Shown here: positions 1 to 7,841 of the stretch, in pieces
How the letters are laid out: each line of letters begins with the position of its first letter
How positions within the stretch are numbered: the stretch's first letter is position 1
DNA from: an uncultured Clostridium sp.
Lineage (GTDB): Bacteria > Bacillota > Clostridia > TANB77 > CAG-508
Length of the DNA stretch: 64,000 nucleotides
Reading direction: 5' to 3'
Assembly (NCBI GenBank): GCA_947427205.1
Contig: CANEHB010000003.1
Span: 24,737-88,736, forward strand
Translations under genes and position numbers: made by a program
The notes under the pieces: model-generated
Told to the model about the DNA's origin: nothing
Seen by the model: only the letters and a program-made list of their open reading frames with translations
Database searches by the model: none

Positions 1-540
1 CTAGAAAAACTTTCAAATGAGGAAGTAAGAGTAAAAGTTATACACTCAAATGTTGGTGGTGTAACAGAATCAGATGTGACACTTGCAAAAGTTTCAGGAG
101 CAATTATAATTGCATTTAACGTAAGACCTGAAGTAATAGCAAAAACAATAGCAGATAAAGAGGGAGTTGAAATAAAACAATACTCTGTAATTTATGATGC
201 TATAAATGATATAGAAGCTGCAATGAAAGGAATGCTTGATCCAGTTTATAAAGAAGTTGTTATAGGAACAGCTGAAATAAGACAAACATTTAAAGTTTCA
301 AATGTTGGAACAATTGCTGGTACTTATGTATTAACTGGAAAGGTAGCTAGAAATGCAGGAATAAGAGTAATTAGAGATAATATAGTTATACATGATGGAA
401 AATTAGTTTCTTTAAAAAGATTTAAAGATGATGTTAAAGAAGTTGATAAAGGATATGAATGTGGACTTCAAATTGAAAACTTTAATGATTTAAAAGAAAG
501 TGATCAGTTAGAAGTATATGTTATGGAACAAGTAAAATAA
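1..540 (+). CDS. infB: Translation initiation factor IF-2, C-terminal part
   Basis: This is the 3' end of a gene that enters the window in frame at base 1; 179 residues are visible. IF-2 is the GTPase that brings initiator tRNA to the 30S subunit. The visible part matches domains III and IV: the stretch around FNVRPE, the AAMKGMLDP segment, the RQTFKVS and GTIAGTYV beta strands, and the closing [11 protein letters not shown]. The G domain lies outside the window. A GTG at 76 is internal and not a start. The neighbours rbfA and nrnA are the usual infB partners in Firmicutes (nusA-infB-rbfA cluster). Confidence 0.95.
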   Translation, partial: LEKLSNEEVRVKVIHSNVGGVTESDVTLAKVSGAIIIAFNVRPEVIAKTIADKEGVEIKQYSVIYDAINDIEAAMKGMLDPVYKEVVIGTAEIRQTFKVSNVGTIAGTYVLTGKVARNAGIRVIRDNIVIHDGKLVSLKRFKDDVKEVDKGYECGLQIENFNDLKESDQLEVYVMEQVK

Positions 541-554
541 GAACTTTTGAGGAC

Positions 555-588
555 GTTTGTTAGTGGACATTTTTGTCCACTAACAAAC
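555..588. repeat. Perfect 14-15 bp hairpin after infB
   Basis: GTTTGTTAGTGGAC at 555-568 is matched by its exact complement at 575-588 around a short T-rich loop; the flanking A569/T574 extend it to 15 bp. No T-run follows on the + strand, so a classical intrinsic terminator is not clear. It may be a processing or attenuation structure between infB and rbfA. It shares the GGAC/GTCC core with the element at 631-660. Confidence 0.7.
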
Positions 589-630
589 ATATGTTATAAA
601 AAAGCATATATTGAAATAAATGTATAAAAT

Positions 631-660
631 TATTTATTAACATGTGTCCATAAAAGGACA
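631..660 (+). repeat. Small intergenic element, copy 1 (TATTTATTAA-N4-TGTCC-N6-GGACA)
   Basis: TATTTATTAA (631-640), a 4-nt spacer, then the hairpin TGTCC-ATAAAA-GGACA (645-660). The same layout with identical spacing recurs at 21547-21576. A further TGTCC at 665-669 could compete for the GGACA arm. It lies about 100 nt upstream of rbfA. Function unknown. Confidence 0.55.
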
Positions 661-758
661 AAAATGTCCATCGACAAATGTACCCAAAAGTACTAAAAAG
701 CAAGAGATTTTAAAAGCTTCTTTATAAAAACACTATGTAAATTAGAAAGGAATAGAAA

Positions 759-1112
759 ATGCCTAGTAATAGAATGAATAAAATAGATGAAGAATTAAAA
801 AAAGAAATTAGTAGTATAATTTCTTTAGAATTAAAAAATCCTCATCTTACAGGATTAATAAGTGTAAGTAAAGTAAAAACTACACCAGATTTAAGATTTG
901 CAAGAGTTTATGTAACAATGATAAACGAAAAAAGCAAAAAAGAAAATTTAACTATTTTAAAACAATCAAGTGGTTATATTAGAAGTGCTATAGCTAAGAA
1001 AATTAACTTAAGATATACTCCAGAACTTATATTTGAATTTGATGAATCTTTAGAATATGGTTCAAGAATAGATGAAATATTAAAAGATATTACAAAGGAT
1101 TTTAATAAATAA
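759..1112 (+). CDS. rbfA: Ribosome-binding factor A
   Basis: 117 residues, the usual size for RbfA, a small KH-like protein needed for late 16S rRNA maturation in the 30S subunit. The N-terminus (NRMNKIDEELKKEISSII), the ARVYVTM strand and the PELIFEFDESLEYGSRID block near residues 88-105 are family hallmarks. The ATG follows an AGAAAGGA-type ribosome binding site. It sits 218 bp after infB and 82 bp before nrnA, in the standard infB-rbfA-nrnA order. Confidence 0.95.
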   Translation: MPSNRMNKIDEELKKEISSIISLELKNPHLTGLISVSKVKTTPDLRFARVYVTMINEKSKKENLTILKQSSGYIRSAIAKKINLRYTPELIFEFDESLEYGSRIDEILKDITKDFNK

Positions 1113-1194
1113 GAGTACAATAATTTGATTGTGACATCTCTTCTAAGTACTTTTCAAAGCTATAGTTTATAATCAAAGATAGGAGAATAAAAGT

Positions 1195-2151
1195 ATGACT
1201 TTAGATGATATATTAATAGAAATAAAAAAAGCTGAAAATATAGCGATAATGGCACATGAGGCTCCTGATGGTGACGCAATAGGTAGCTCTCTAGCTTTTG
1301 TGCTTGCTTTAAGAAATATGGGAAAAAATGCATTTGTAGTAATGAAAGATGAATTTCCTCAAAATTTTTCATATTTACCTGGAAGAGAATATATGAAGTA
1401 TGACTTAGAATTTGAATCACCAGATCTAGCAATAGTATTAGACTGTCCTAATATAAAAAGAGTAAATGCTGATGCTAGAGTATATTTTGAAAAAGCAAAA
1501 GTAACAGTAGAAATTGATCATCATACAAAAAATGATATGTTTGCAGATTATAATATTGTAAATCATGTTTCACCAGCAACAGCACAAATTTTAGTATCTA
1601 GTTTTGAATATTTAAATATTGAAATAACTAAAGAAATAGGAGAATGTTTGTTAACAGGAATAATTACAGATACTAATGGATTTAGAAATACTAATGTTAC
1701 AGTTGAGTCTTTCGAATTTGCTTCTTTAGCATTGGAAAATGGAATAAATTTATCTAAGATTTATAAACAGGCTATGATGACAATGACTCATTCAAAGTTT
1801 GAAGCTCAAAAACTTGCAATGAATAGAATGGAATTTTTTGAAGATGGAAGAATTTCATTTACATATTTAACAAAAGCTGATGATGAGGCACTTAATATAA
1901 AAGCAGGAGAACATGATGGTATAGTTGAAATAGGAAAAAGTATTGAGGGAGTAGAAGTTTCAATATTTTTATATGAAAAAGAAAAAGGTTTTAAAGCTTC
2001 ACTTCGTTCAAATGAGTATGTTAATGTATCAGAAGTTTGCTTAACTTTTGGTGGTGGTGGACATATTAAAGCTGCTGCGACTACTTTAAATATGAGTTTT
2101 GATGAAGCTAAAAATGCCATAATTTCAGAGGTTTCAAAATATTTAAAATAA
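1195..2151 (+). CDS. nrnA: DHH/DHHA1 bifunctional oligoribonuclease / pAp phosphatase
   Basis: 318 residues, full length for NrnA, which degrades nanoRNAs and dephosphorylates pAp. The metal-binding DHH domain shows HEAPDGDAIG (residues 21-30), a conserved Asp in VLDCP (about 83) and the DHH triad (108-110). The DHHA1 substrate-binding domain ends in GGGGH (286-290) followed by KAA. The start follows an AGGAG site. Its position directly after rbfA is the common Firmicute arrangement; truB, often next, is absent and a PHP gene follows instead. Confidence 0.93.
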   Translation: MTLDDILIEIKKAENIAIMAHEAPDGDAIGSSLAFVLALRNMGKNAFVVMKDEFPQNFSYLPGREYMKYDLEFESPDLAIVLDCPNIKRVNADARVYFEKAKVTVEIDHHTKNDMFADYNIVNHVSPATAQILVSSFEYLNIEITKEIGECLLTGIITDTNGFRNTNVTVESFEFASLALENGINLSKIYKQAMMTMTHSKFEAQKLAMNRMEFFEDGRISFTYLTKADDEALNIKAGEHDGIVEIGKSIEGVEVSIFLYEKEKGFKASLRSNEYVNVSEVCLTFGGGGHIKAAATTLNMSFDEAKNAIISEVSKYLK

Positions 2152-2182
2152 AAGTAAAACTTAATTATTTGAGAGGAAATAA

Positions 2183-3052
2183 ATGATTGATTTACATATT
2201 CATACAACAAATTCAGATGGAAAATATACAGTAAAAGAAATATTAAAAATGGCAGAAAATAAGAATATTAATGCTATTTCGTTTTGCGACCATAATGTTC
2301 TTGGAGCATATGAAGATTTGAAAAATATAAATATTAAAGAATATTTTTCAGGTAAAGTAATAACAGGAATAGAGTTTGATTTTGTTTATAAGCAAAAAGA
2401 TTTTCATATGTTAGGATATAATTTTGATGTAGATATATTAAATACCTCAAAATATATAGATAGAAGAACAGAAAAAGAATTAATAGAGATTGAAGAAAAA
2501 CATTTAGAATTTTTTAAAGCAGTATGTAAAAAATTAAATATAAAATTAAGTCGAGATTTAAAAATAAAAAATTTAACAGAGCCTGCAAACGATATTATAA
2601 AAGCTGATATGCAAAAACATAAGGAAAATGATAAAGTATTAGATGAAATATTAGGAAAAGATAGAAAAAAGAGCTTTTGGCTTGGATCTGTAACTAATCC
2701 TTTAAGCCCATTTTACATAGATTTTACAGAAGGATTACCTACAGTTACAGAAGTAGCAAATCTTATTCATAATGCAGGTGGATTAGTAGTATTACCACAT
2801 GTATTTGAATACAGATCTATAGATAATATAGAATTTTTAAATGAAATGTATGATTTAGGAATATTAGATGGAATAGAATGTGTACATACTAAACATAGTT
2901 TAGAACAAGTAAAATATTTAGAAGATTTTTGCAAAGAGAAAAATTTACTAATGAGTGGTGGTAGTGATTTTCATGATGATGTAAGACAGAATTTAGGTTA
3001 TACAGATTTAGGTAAAATTGAAGACAAATATTTATTAAGAAAAAATATATAA
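2183..3052 (+). CDS. PHP-domain phosphoesterase
   Basis: 289 residues. The start MIDLHIHT gives the HxH metal motif (H5, H7), followed by a CDHN motif (D36-H37), a later LPHVF His and a C-terminal GGSDFHD motif. This is the trinuclear metal site of PHP phosphoesterases related to YciV/RNase AM and to the PHP domain of DNA polymerase III. The central insert of about 100 residues (roughly 85-185) is charged and unusual. The exact substrate cannot be read from sequence. It follows nrnA by 31 bp behind GAGAGGAAA and is probably cotranscribed; a terminator follows. Confidence 0.8.
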   Translation: MIDLHIHTTNSDGKYTVKEILKMAENKNINAISFCDHNVLGAYEDLKNINIKEYFSGKVITGIEFDFVYKQKDFHMLGYNFDVDILNTSKYIDRRTEKELIEIEEKHLEFFKAVCKKLNIKLSRDLKIKNLTEPANDIIKADMQKHKENDKVLDEILGKDRKKSFWLGSVTNPLSPFYIDFTEGLPTVTEVANLIHNAGGLVVLPHVFEYRSIDNIEFLNEMYDLGILDGIECVHTKHSLEQVKYLEDFCKEKNLLMSGGSDFHDDVRQNLGYTDLGKIEDKYLLRKNI

Positions 3053-3055
3053 GTA

Positions 3056-3090
3056 TTAATCTCTACATTTATGTAGGGATTAAATTTTTA
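3056..3090 (+). terminator. Intrinsic terminator after the PHP gene
   Basis: TTAATCTCTACA (3056-3067) pairs with TGTAGGGATTAA (3072-3083) with one G-U pair and a 4-nt loop, followed by ATTTTTA. It closes the infB-rbfA-nrnA-PHP transcription unit. Confidence 0.85.
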
Positions 3091-3149
3091 TAATTAATAT
3101 ATATATAAATACTTTTTATTTTTAATTATAAATTTTTCATATTAATAAA

Positions 3150-3195
3150 TTCTTAATATTTTCTCTATTTTTTCTTAATAAAATTTTGTTATAAT
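3150..3195 (+). promoter_or_regulatory. Promoter region of the two-component operon with a direct repeat
   Basis: A consensus -10 TATAAT lies at 3190-3195. TTCTTAATA occurs at 3150-3158 and again at 3172-3180, exactly 22 bp (two helical turns) apart, and the second copy covers the -35 position. Such spacing suits a dimeric OmpR-type regulator, so autoregulation is an inference. The region is very AT-rich, which weakens the case. Confidence 0.45.
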
Positions 3196-3337
3196 AAAAG
3201 TACTTTAAAAATAGTCATGATGCTGATATAATAATTAATGAATTTTATCTAATTACTATAAAAATTTATTTACAAAATTTTAAATATTAGGAAAATATAA
3301 TTCTAATATATAATCAAATAAAAATGGGGGATTTAAA

Positions 3338-4036
3338 ATGTATAATATTTTAGTATGTGATGATGATAAAGAAATTGTTAAAGCAATAGAGATATATTTA
3401 ACTAAAGAAGGGTATAATGTTTTAAAAGCATATGATGGAGAAGAAGCTTTAAAAGTTTTGAATAGCAATACAATACATTTAGTACTATTAGATATTATGA
3501 TGCCTAAAAAAGATGGGATTGAAACTTTAAATGAGATAAGAATGAATACAAGCATACCTGTTATTATGCTATCTGCAAAATCAGAAGATGAAGATAAAAT
3601 AAATGGATTAAATCTTGGCGCAGATGATTATGTAACAAAACCTTTTAATCCATTAGAATTAATTGCAAGAGTTAATTCAGGAATAAGAAGGTATACAAAA
3701 CTTGGAGCAATAGAAGAAACAGAAAGTAAAAGTATATATAGAACTGGTGATTTAATAATTGATGATAATTTAAAGACGGTAACTGTGGACGGAAATCAAG
3801 TGAAACTAACGCCTACAGAATATAACATATTAAAGTTCTTGATAAAAAATAAAGGAATAGTATTTTCAATAGAACAAATATATCAAAATGTTTGGGATGA
3901 TGAGGCTTTTGGCGCAGAAAATATTATTGCTGTACATATAAGACATATAAGAGAAAAAATAGAAATAAATCCTAAAGAACCTAAATATTTAAAAGTAATA
4001 TGGGGAATAGGATATAAAATAGAGAAAATAAATTAG
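3338..4036 (+). CDS. OmpR/VanR-type response regulator
   Basis: 232 residues. The receiver domain (1-115) carries the acidic pocket DDD (8-10), the phosphoacceptor D52 in LLDIMMP, a conserved Ser/Thr in MLSAKSE and the Lys in YVTKPF. The winged-helix domain (about 135-230) has the LTPTEYNILKFL and VHIRHIREKIE signatures and ends in IWGIGYKIE. The start is fixed by GGGGG a few bases upstream. It is paired with the kinase gene at 4177. The target genes are not known; the neighbouring PadR module is a candidate only by position. Confidence 0.92.
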   Translation: MYNILVCDDDKEIVKAIEIYLTKEGYNVLKAYDGEEALKVLNSNTIHLVLLDIMMPKKDGIETLNEIRMNTSIPVIMLSAKSEDEDKINGLNLGADDYVTKPFNPLELIARVNSGIRRYTKLGAIEETESKSIYRTGDLIIDDNLKTVTVDGNQVKLTPTEYNILKFLIKNKGIVFSIEQIYQNVWDDEAFGAENIIAVHIRHIREKIEINPKEPKYLKVIWGIGYKIEKIN

Positions 4037-4176
4037 ACATAGGGCAGATGTTTTGTTTAAATTAATTTACATATAATTAGTTTGATTGAAACAATTTTTA
4101 TTAACTATATTTTGATAGAGTGGAAATTAGAAAAAACTCTATATTTGGTCTAAATTAAAAAATGAAAGGAGAACTT

Positions 4177-6378
4177 ATGAGAGAGAGTAAGTTATTAAAA
4201 GTAATTAGTTATATATTAATACCTATTTTAGTTCTAATAATTTTATTATCTATATTTTATGAAATTGCTAAAAGTAATTTAACTGATGAAAATAGATACA
4301 ACCACGAATATTTTGAATCAGACAATTTTTTGTCTATTTATATGGCAAGATTATATAAGCAAACAGAGAACTTAATTTATCATAATGAAAGATATACTAC
4401 TGTTACAGATAATCAGTATAAAATATGCTATTGTTCTGGGCAAGAATATTATGATAGTTATTTTATTAATATAAAAGATTTTTATTACATAATTTTATAT
4501 GAGAATTTAGCTATAACAAATGTTGAACTAACTTCAGAAACTAATACAATAGATAAAATTATGAATTATATTGAAACAAGATATGATTCTAAAAAAGCTA
4601 ATATAATTAATGGAAATGTTGAAGCAGATTCAGATGTTATAAAAAATAAAGCAATACAATATTTTGAGGATTTTAAAAATACTTATTATACAATTACAAC
4701 TGAAGAAAATACAACTTCTAATTATCCATATGCATCAGATGATTTAGATTCAGAAACTATAGAAGAAACTGTAGATTTAGAGGCTATAGAAGAACCTTAT
4801 AAAGAAAGTAACAATACTTTAGATTCAAATAATACAGAGAGATTAGTAAAAACTTTTCATACAGCAACAATAAATGATTTGAAAATATATACTTCTTATA
4901 AAGAAGAGGTTACTATAAACAATAATGATGCATTTTTTAAAGAACTATCAGATCATTTAGCACCATATGAAATACAGATGTATTATGCAATTTCTGTATG
5001 TACAATAATTGTAGCTATTTTAGGAATATATTTAATTATTGCAATAGGACATACTAAGGGAAAAAACGGAATAGATATTAATGATTTCGATAAAATTCCT
5101 ATAGAAATAATCCTTTTTATTGCATTTATAATAATAGGACGTATATTGGCTGCTACTGAAGAGTTTGTAAGAGTTATTTATGATGAATATTATAATTTTG
5201 CGATAAGTATTTTAATTACAGGATATTTTGTATCATATATAATATGTGCACTTACAGGAGTAACAACTATAAAAAGAATTAAAGCTAAAATTTTGATAAA
5301 AGATAGCATTACTGGTAGAACTTGTAGATTTTGTTTTAAAATTTTGAAAAAAATATTAAAACAAATAAATAAAGCCTGTACAGAAATTAGCAATTCATTA
5401 TCAATAACTCTTAAGGTTATAATGTTTATAGTAGTATATGCTATAGGTTTAGTTTTGCTAGTAGGTCTTTTTGAAGGGTTGGGAGCTGGAATAGCTTTTG
5501 TAATAACAGCATATTTAGTTTATAAATTTATTGAAAGAATTAATTGCTACAAAAAAATAGAAAATCACTTAAAAGAAATGTATGAAGGAGATCATTCAAA
5601 GAAACTATTTACATCAGATTTTGTACCAGAATTTCAAGACATAGTAAAATATATAAATGATATTTCAAATGGATTTGAAAACGCAATACAAGAAGGAATT
5701 AAATCAGAAAAACTAAAAACAGAACTTATAACAAATGTATCACATGATATAAAAACTCCTTTAACTTCTATAATAAACTATGTAGATTTATTAAAAAAAG
5801 AGGAAATAGATAATTCTAAAATAAAAGAATATATTGAAATTTTAGATAGTAAATCACAAAGATTAAAAAAATTGACTGAGGATTTAGTAGAAGCCTCAAA
5901 AGCCTCTTCAGGTAATGTTAAATTAAATATAGAAAAGATAAACATTGGAGAATTAATAAAACAAACAACAGGGGAATTTGAAGATAGATTTAATGATAAA
6001 AAATTAGAAATAATAACGGCTATTCCAGAAGGAATTGTATATATAAGTGCAGATAATAGATATATGTATAGAGTAATTGAAAATCTATTTAGTAATATAT
6101 CAAAATATGCTTTAGAAAATTCAAGAGTCTATATAGATGTAGTAAGAGATGGTGGAAAGGTAAAAATATCTATTAAAAATATATCAAGAGAAAGACTTAA
6201 TATTTCAGCAGATGAATTAATGCAAAGATTTGTTAGAGGAGATAAATCAAGAACAACAGAAGGAAGTGGCCTTGGAATTTCAATTTCTAAGAGTTTAACT
6301 GAAATCCAACAAGGTAAATTTGATTTGCAAGTTGATGGAGATTTATTTAAAGTAGAATTGGAATTTGATATAGTTTAA
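4177..6378 (+). CDS. Membrane sensor histidine kinase, large
   Basis: I place the start at ATG 4177 because AAAGGAG (4165-4171) lies just upstream; an in-frame ATG at 4162 overlaps that site. The product is 733 residues, larger than typical VanS-type kinases. It has an N-terminal membrane segment (about 5-30), an extracellular region (about 30-265), and further membrane segments near 268-291, 306-328, 340-363 and 411-451. The HisKA motif NVSHDIKTPL puts the phosphorylated His at about 523. An N-box (ENLFSNISKYA) and a G-box (EGSGLGISI, about 695) complete the ATPase. It is the cognate partner of the upstream regulator. Confidence 0.9.
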   Translation: MRESKLLKVISYILIPILVLIILLSIFYEIAKSNLTDENRYNHEYFESDNFLSIYMARLYKQTENLIYHNERYTTVTDNQYKICYCSGQEYYDSYFINIKDFYYIILYENLAITNVELTSETNTIDKIMNYIETRYDSKKANIINGNVEADSDVIKNKAIQYFEDFKNTYYTITTEENTTSNYPYASDDLDSETIEETVDLEAIEEPYKESNNTLDSNNTERLVKTFHTATINDLKIYTSYKEEVTINNNDAFFKELSDHLAPYEIQMYYAISVCTIIVAILGIYLIIAIGHTKGKNGIDINDFDKIPIEIILFIAFIIIGRILAATEEFVRVIYDEYYNFAISILITGYFVSYIICALTGVTTIKRIKAKILIKDSITGRTCRFCFKILKKILKQINKACTEISNSLSITLKVIMFIVVYAIGLVLLVGLFEGLGAGIAFVITAYLVYKFIERINCYKKIENHLKEMYEGDHSKKLFTSDFVPEFQDIVKYINDISNGFENAIQEGIKSEKLKTELITNVSHDIKTPLTSIINYVDLLKKEEIDNSKIKEYIEILDSKSQRLKKLTEDLVEASKASSGNVKLNIEKINIGELIKQTTGEFEDRFNDKKLEIITAIPEGIVYISADNRYMYRVIENLFSNISKYALENSRVYIDVVRDGGKVKISIKNISRERLNISADELMQRFVRGDKSRTTEGSGLGISISKSLTEIQQGKFDLQVDGDLFKVELEFDIV

Positions 6379-6387
6379 AATATTATA

Positions 6388-6424
6388 TTTAAAGTCAGTA
6401 TATTTTTAGCTGACTTTAAAATTT
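6388..6424. terminator. Hairpin after the kinase gene
   Basis: TTTAAAGTCAG (6388-6398) and its complement CTGACTTTAAA (6410-6420) flank an 11-nt loop; ATTT follows. The T-tract is weak on the + strand. It separates the two-component operon from the PadR promoter. Confidence 0.6.
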
Positions 6425-6428
6425 ATAA

Positions 6429-6463
6429 TATACCTTGACAGATAAGGTATAAAAATATATAAT
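6429..6463 (+). promoter_or_regulatory. Perfect sigma-A promoter with a palindromic operator over the -35
   Basis: TTGACA (6435-6440), a 17-bp spacer and TATAAT (6458-6463) match the consensus in all 12 positions. The perfect palindrome TATACCTT-N7-AAGGTATA (6429-6436 and 6444-6451) covers the -35 box and half of the spacer. A regulator bound there would block RNA polymerase. The first gene downstream encodes a PadR regulator, so negative autoregulation is the natural inference. Confidence 0.85.
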
Positions 6464-6489
6464 ATATATTGAAGTATGGAGGTGAATAA

Positions 6490-6810
6490 ATGTCTATAAG
6501 ATCAGATATAATTAGAGGACATACAGAGACAATAATTTTAGCACATTTAATGAAAGGTAATAGTTATGGATATGAAATAAATAAATCAATAAAAGAGAAA
6601 ACAGATGGCAAATATGAATTAAATGATGCAACATTATATTGTGCTTTTAGAAGACTAGAACAACTGGGATACATAAGCTCTTTTTGGGGAGAAGGAAATA
6701 CAGGAGCAAGAAGAAGGTATTATTCTATAACAAATCAAGGAATAGAATTTTATAAGCAGAATATAGAAGAATGGAAATTAACAAAAGAATTAATAGATAA
6801 ATTGATTTAA
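6490..6810 (+). CDS. PadR-family transcriptional regulator
   Basis: 106 residues, the short PadR subfamily. The winged helix-turn-helix runs from about residue 10 to 85: ETIILAHLMKGNSYGYEI, then LNDATLYCAFRRLEQLGYI and the wing GARRRYYSIT. A C-terminal helix (IEFYKQNIEEWKLTKELID) would form the dimer interface. It starts behind GGAGGTGA. It leads an operon of PspC, HAAS-type and DUF4097-type genes, a grouping often found in envelope-stress modules of Firmicutes. The palindrome in its own promoter is its probable operator. Confidence 0.9.
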   Translation: MSIRSDIIRGHTETIILAHLMKGNSYGYEINKSIKEKTDGKYELNDATLYCAFRRLEQLGYISSFWGEGNTGARRRYYSITNQGIEFYKQNIEEWKLTKELIDKLI

Positions 6811-6823
6811 TATGGAGGTTACT

Positions 6824-7018
6824 ATGAGAAAGAAACTTTACAAAATAGAAAGAGGCAAGAAAATAGAAGGTGTTTGTGGAGGAATAGCTGAATATTTTGA
6901 TGTAGATCCAACACTAGTAAGACTTGCATGGATATTTTTTGGTTGTCTTTGGGGTGGAGGAATAATTGCTTATATATTAGCAGCTATTGTAATGCCAAGA
7001 GAATCAGATGTAGTATAA
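6824..7018 (+). CDS. PspC-domain membrane protein
   Basis: 64 residues from the ATG at 6824, chosen because TGGAGG (6813-6818) lies 5 nt upstream; an ATG at 6812 overlaps that site. The protein is a single PspC domain: a basic start, GVCGGIAEYFDVDPTLVRLAW, then one hydrophobic segment ending in AAIVMP. PspC proteins are inner-membrane partners in phage-shock or envelope-stress responses. It follows padR by 13 bp and is cotranscribed with it. Confidence 0.92.
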   Translation: MRKKLYKIERGKKIEGVCGGIAEYFDVDPTLVRLAWIFFGCLWGGGIIAYILAAIVMPRESDVV

Positions 7019-7109
7019 TAAAAATAATGAAAGTTTTATATTATAAAAATATAAGTTTATAGGTGAAAACTTAAAACCTAAATATATTATTAATAAGGAT
7101 TAAAAAAGT

Positions 7110-7763
7110 ATGAATGATAAAATTAGAGTATATGTAAATGAATTATTTGAAAATGCTCCAAATACAAAAAGAGCAAACGATTTAAAAGATGAAATAATAT
7201 CAAATGCCAATGATAAATATAGTGACTTAATATCAGATGGTAAAACAGAAAAAGAAGCATATGATAAAGTAATACAAGAAATTGGAAATGTAGATGAATT
7301 ATTACAAGAAATTGAAAGAGAAAGCCCAATAAATAGTAGTATATATGATGCAAATAGAAAGAAAACAGCACTAATAGTTTCAGTATCTGTAGGATTATAT
7401 TTTTTAAGCTTAATTTCAACAATAATTTTAGATGAATTGGGAATGCCTGATTTTATTACAGCAAGTGCATTTTTTACATTAGCAGGAATACCTACGTGTT
7501 TACTAATATATTATTTTATGTCTAAACCAAAATATAATAAATATGATAATACAATTGTAGAAGAATTTAAAGAATGGAAAGGCAAAAAAGATAAAAATAA
7601 AGAAATAAAAAAAGCTATTAGTTCAATAATTTGGTCTATAACAGTAATTATATATTTGTTAATGAGTTTCCATTTTGGAAATTGGCATATCTCATGGATA
7701 ATATTTATAATAGCATGTTTAGTAGAGAATATAGTAAATTTAATATTTAAATTATGTGAATAG
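7110..7763 (+). CDS. HAAS/DUF1700-like membrane protein
   Basis: 217 residues. The first 75 or so form a soluble helical domain with the pattern of HAAS signalling domains (IRVYVNELFENAP, DEIISNANDKYSDLI, GKTEKEAYDKVIQEIGNVDEL). Four hydrophobic segments follow in pairs (about 88-105, 115-135, 168-185, 190-212). Such proteins typically sit between a PadR regulator and a DUF4097 protein, as here. The ribosome binding site AAGGA is 10 nt upstream. A small TAGGT/ACCTA hairpin in the leader (about 7060-7083) resembles one before the flippase gene at 11668. Confidence 0.75.
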   Translation: MNDKIRVYVNELFENAPNTKRANDLKDEIISNANDKYSDLISDGKTEKEAYDKVIQEIGNVDELLQEIERESPINSSIYDANRKKTALIVSVSVGLYFLSLISTIILDELGMPDFITASAFFTLAGIPTCLLIYYFMSKPKYNKYDNTIVEEFKEWKGKKDKNKEIKKAISSIIWSITVIIYLLMSFHFGNWHISWIIFIIACLVENIVNLIFKLCE

Positions 7764-7841
7764 GCCGTAGTATTAAAATAAAAAAAGTAATATATAAATT
7801 TGATTACATCAATAGTAGAAAAAGGAAGGAATTAAAAAGAA

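Noticed and set aside
4162..4176. Kinase start at 4162
   Set aside because: That ATG precedes and overlaps the AAAGGAG ribosome binding site, which serves the ATG at 4177.
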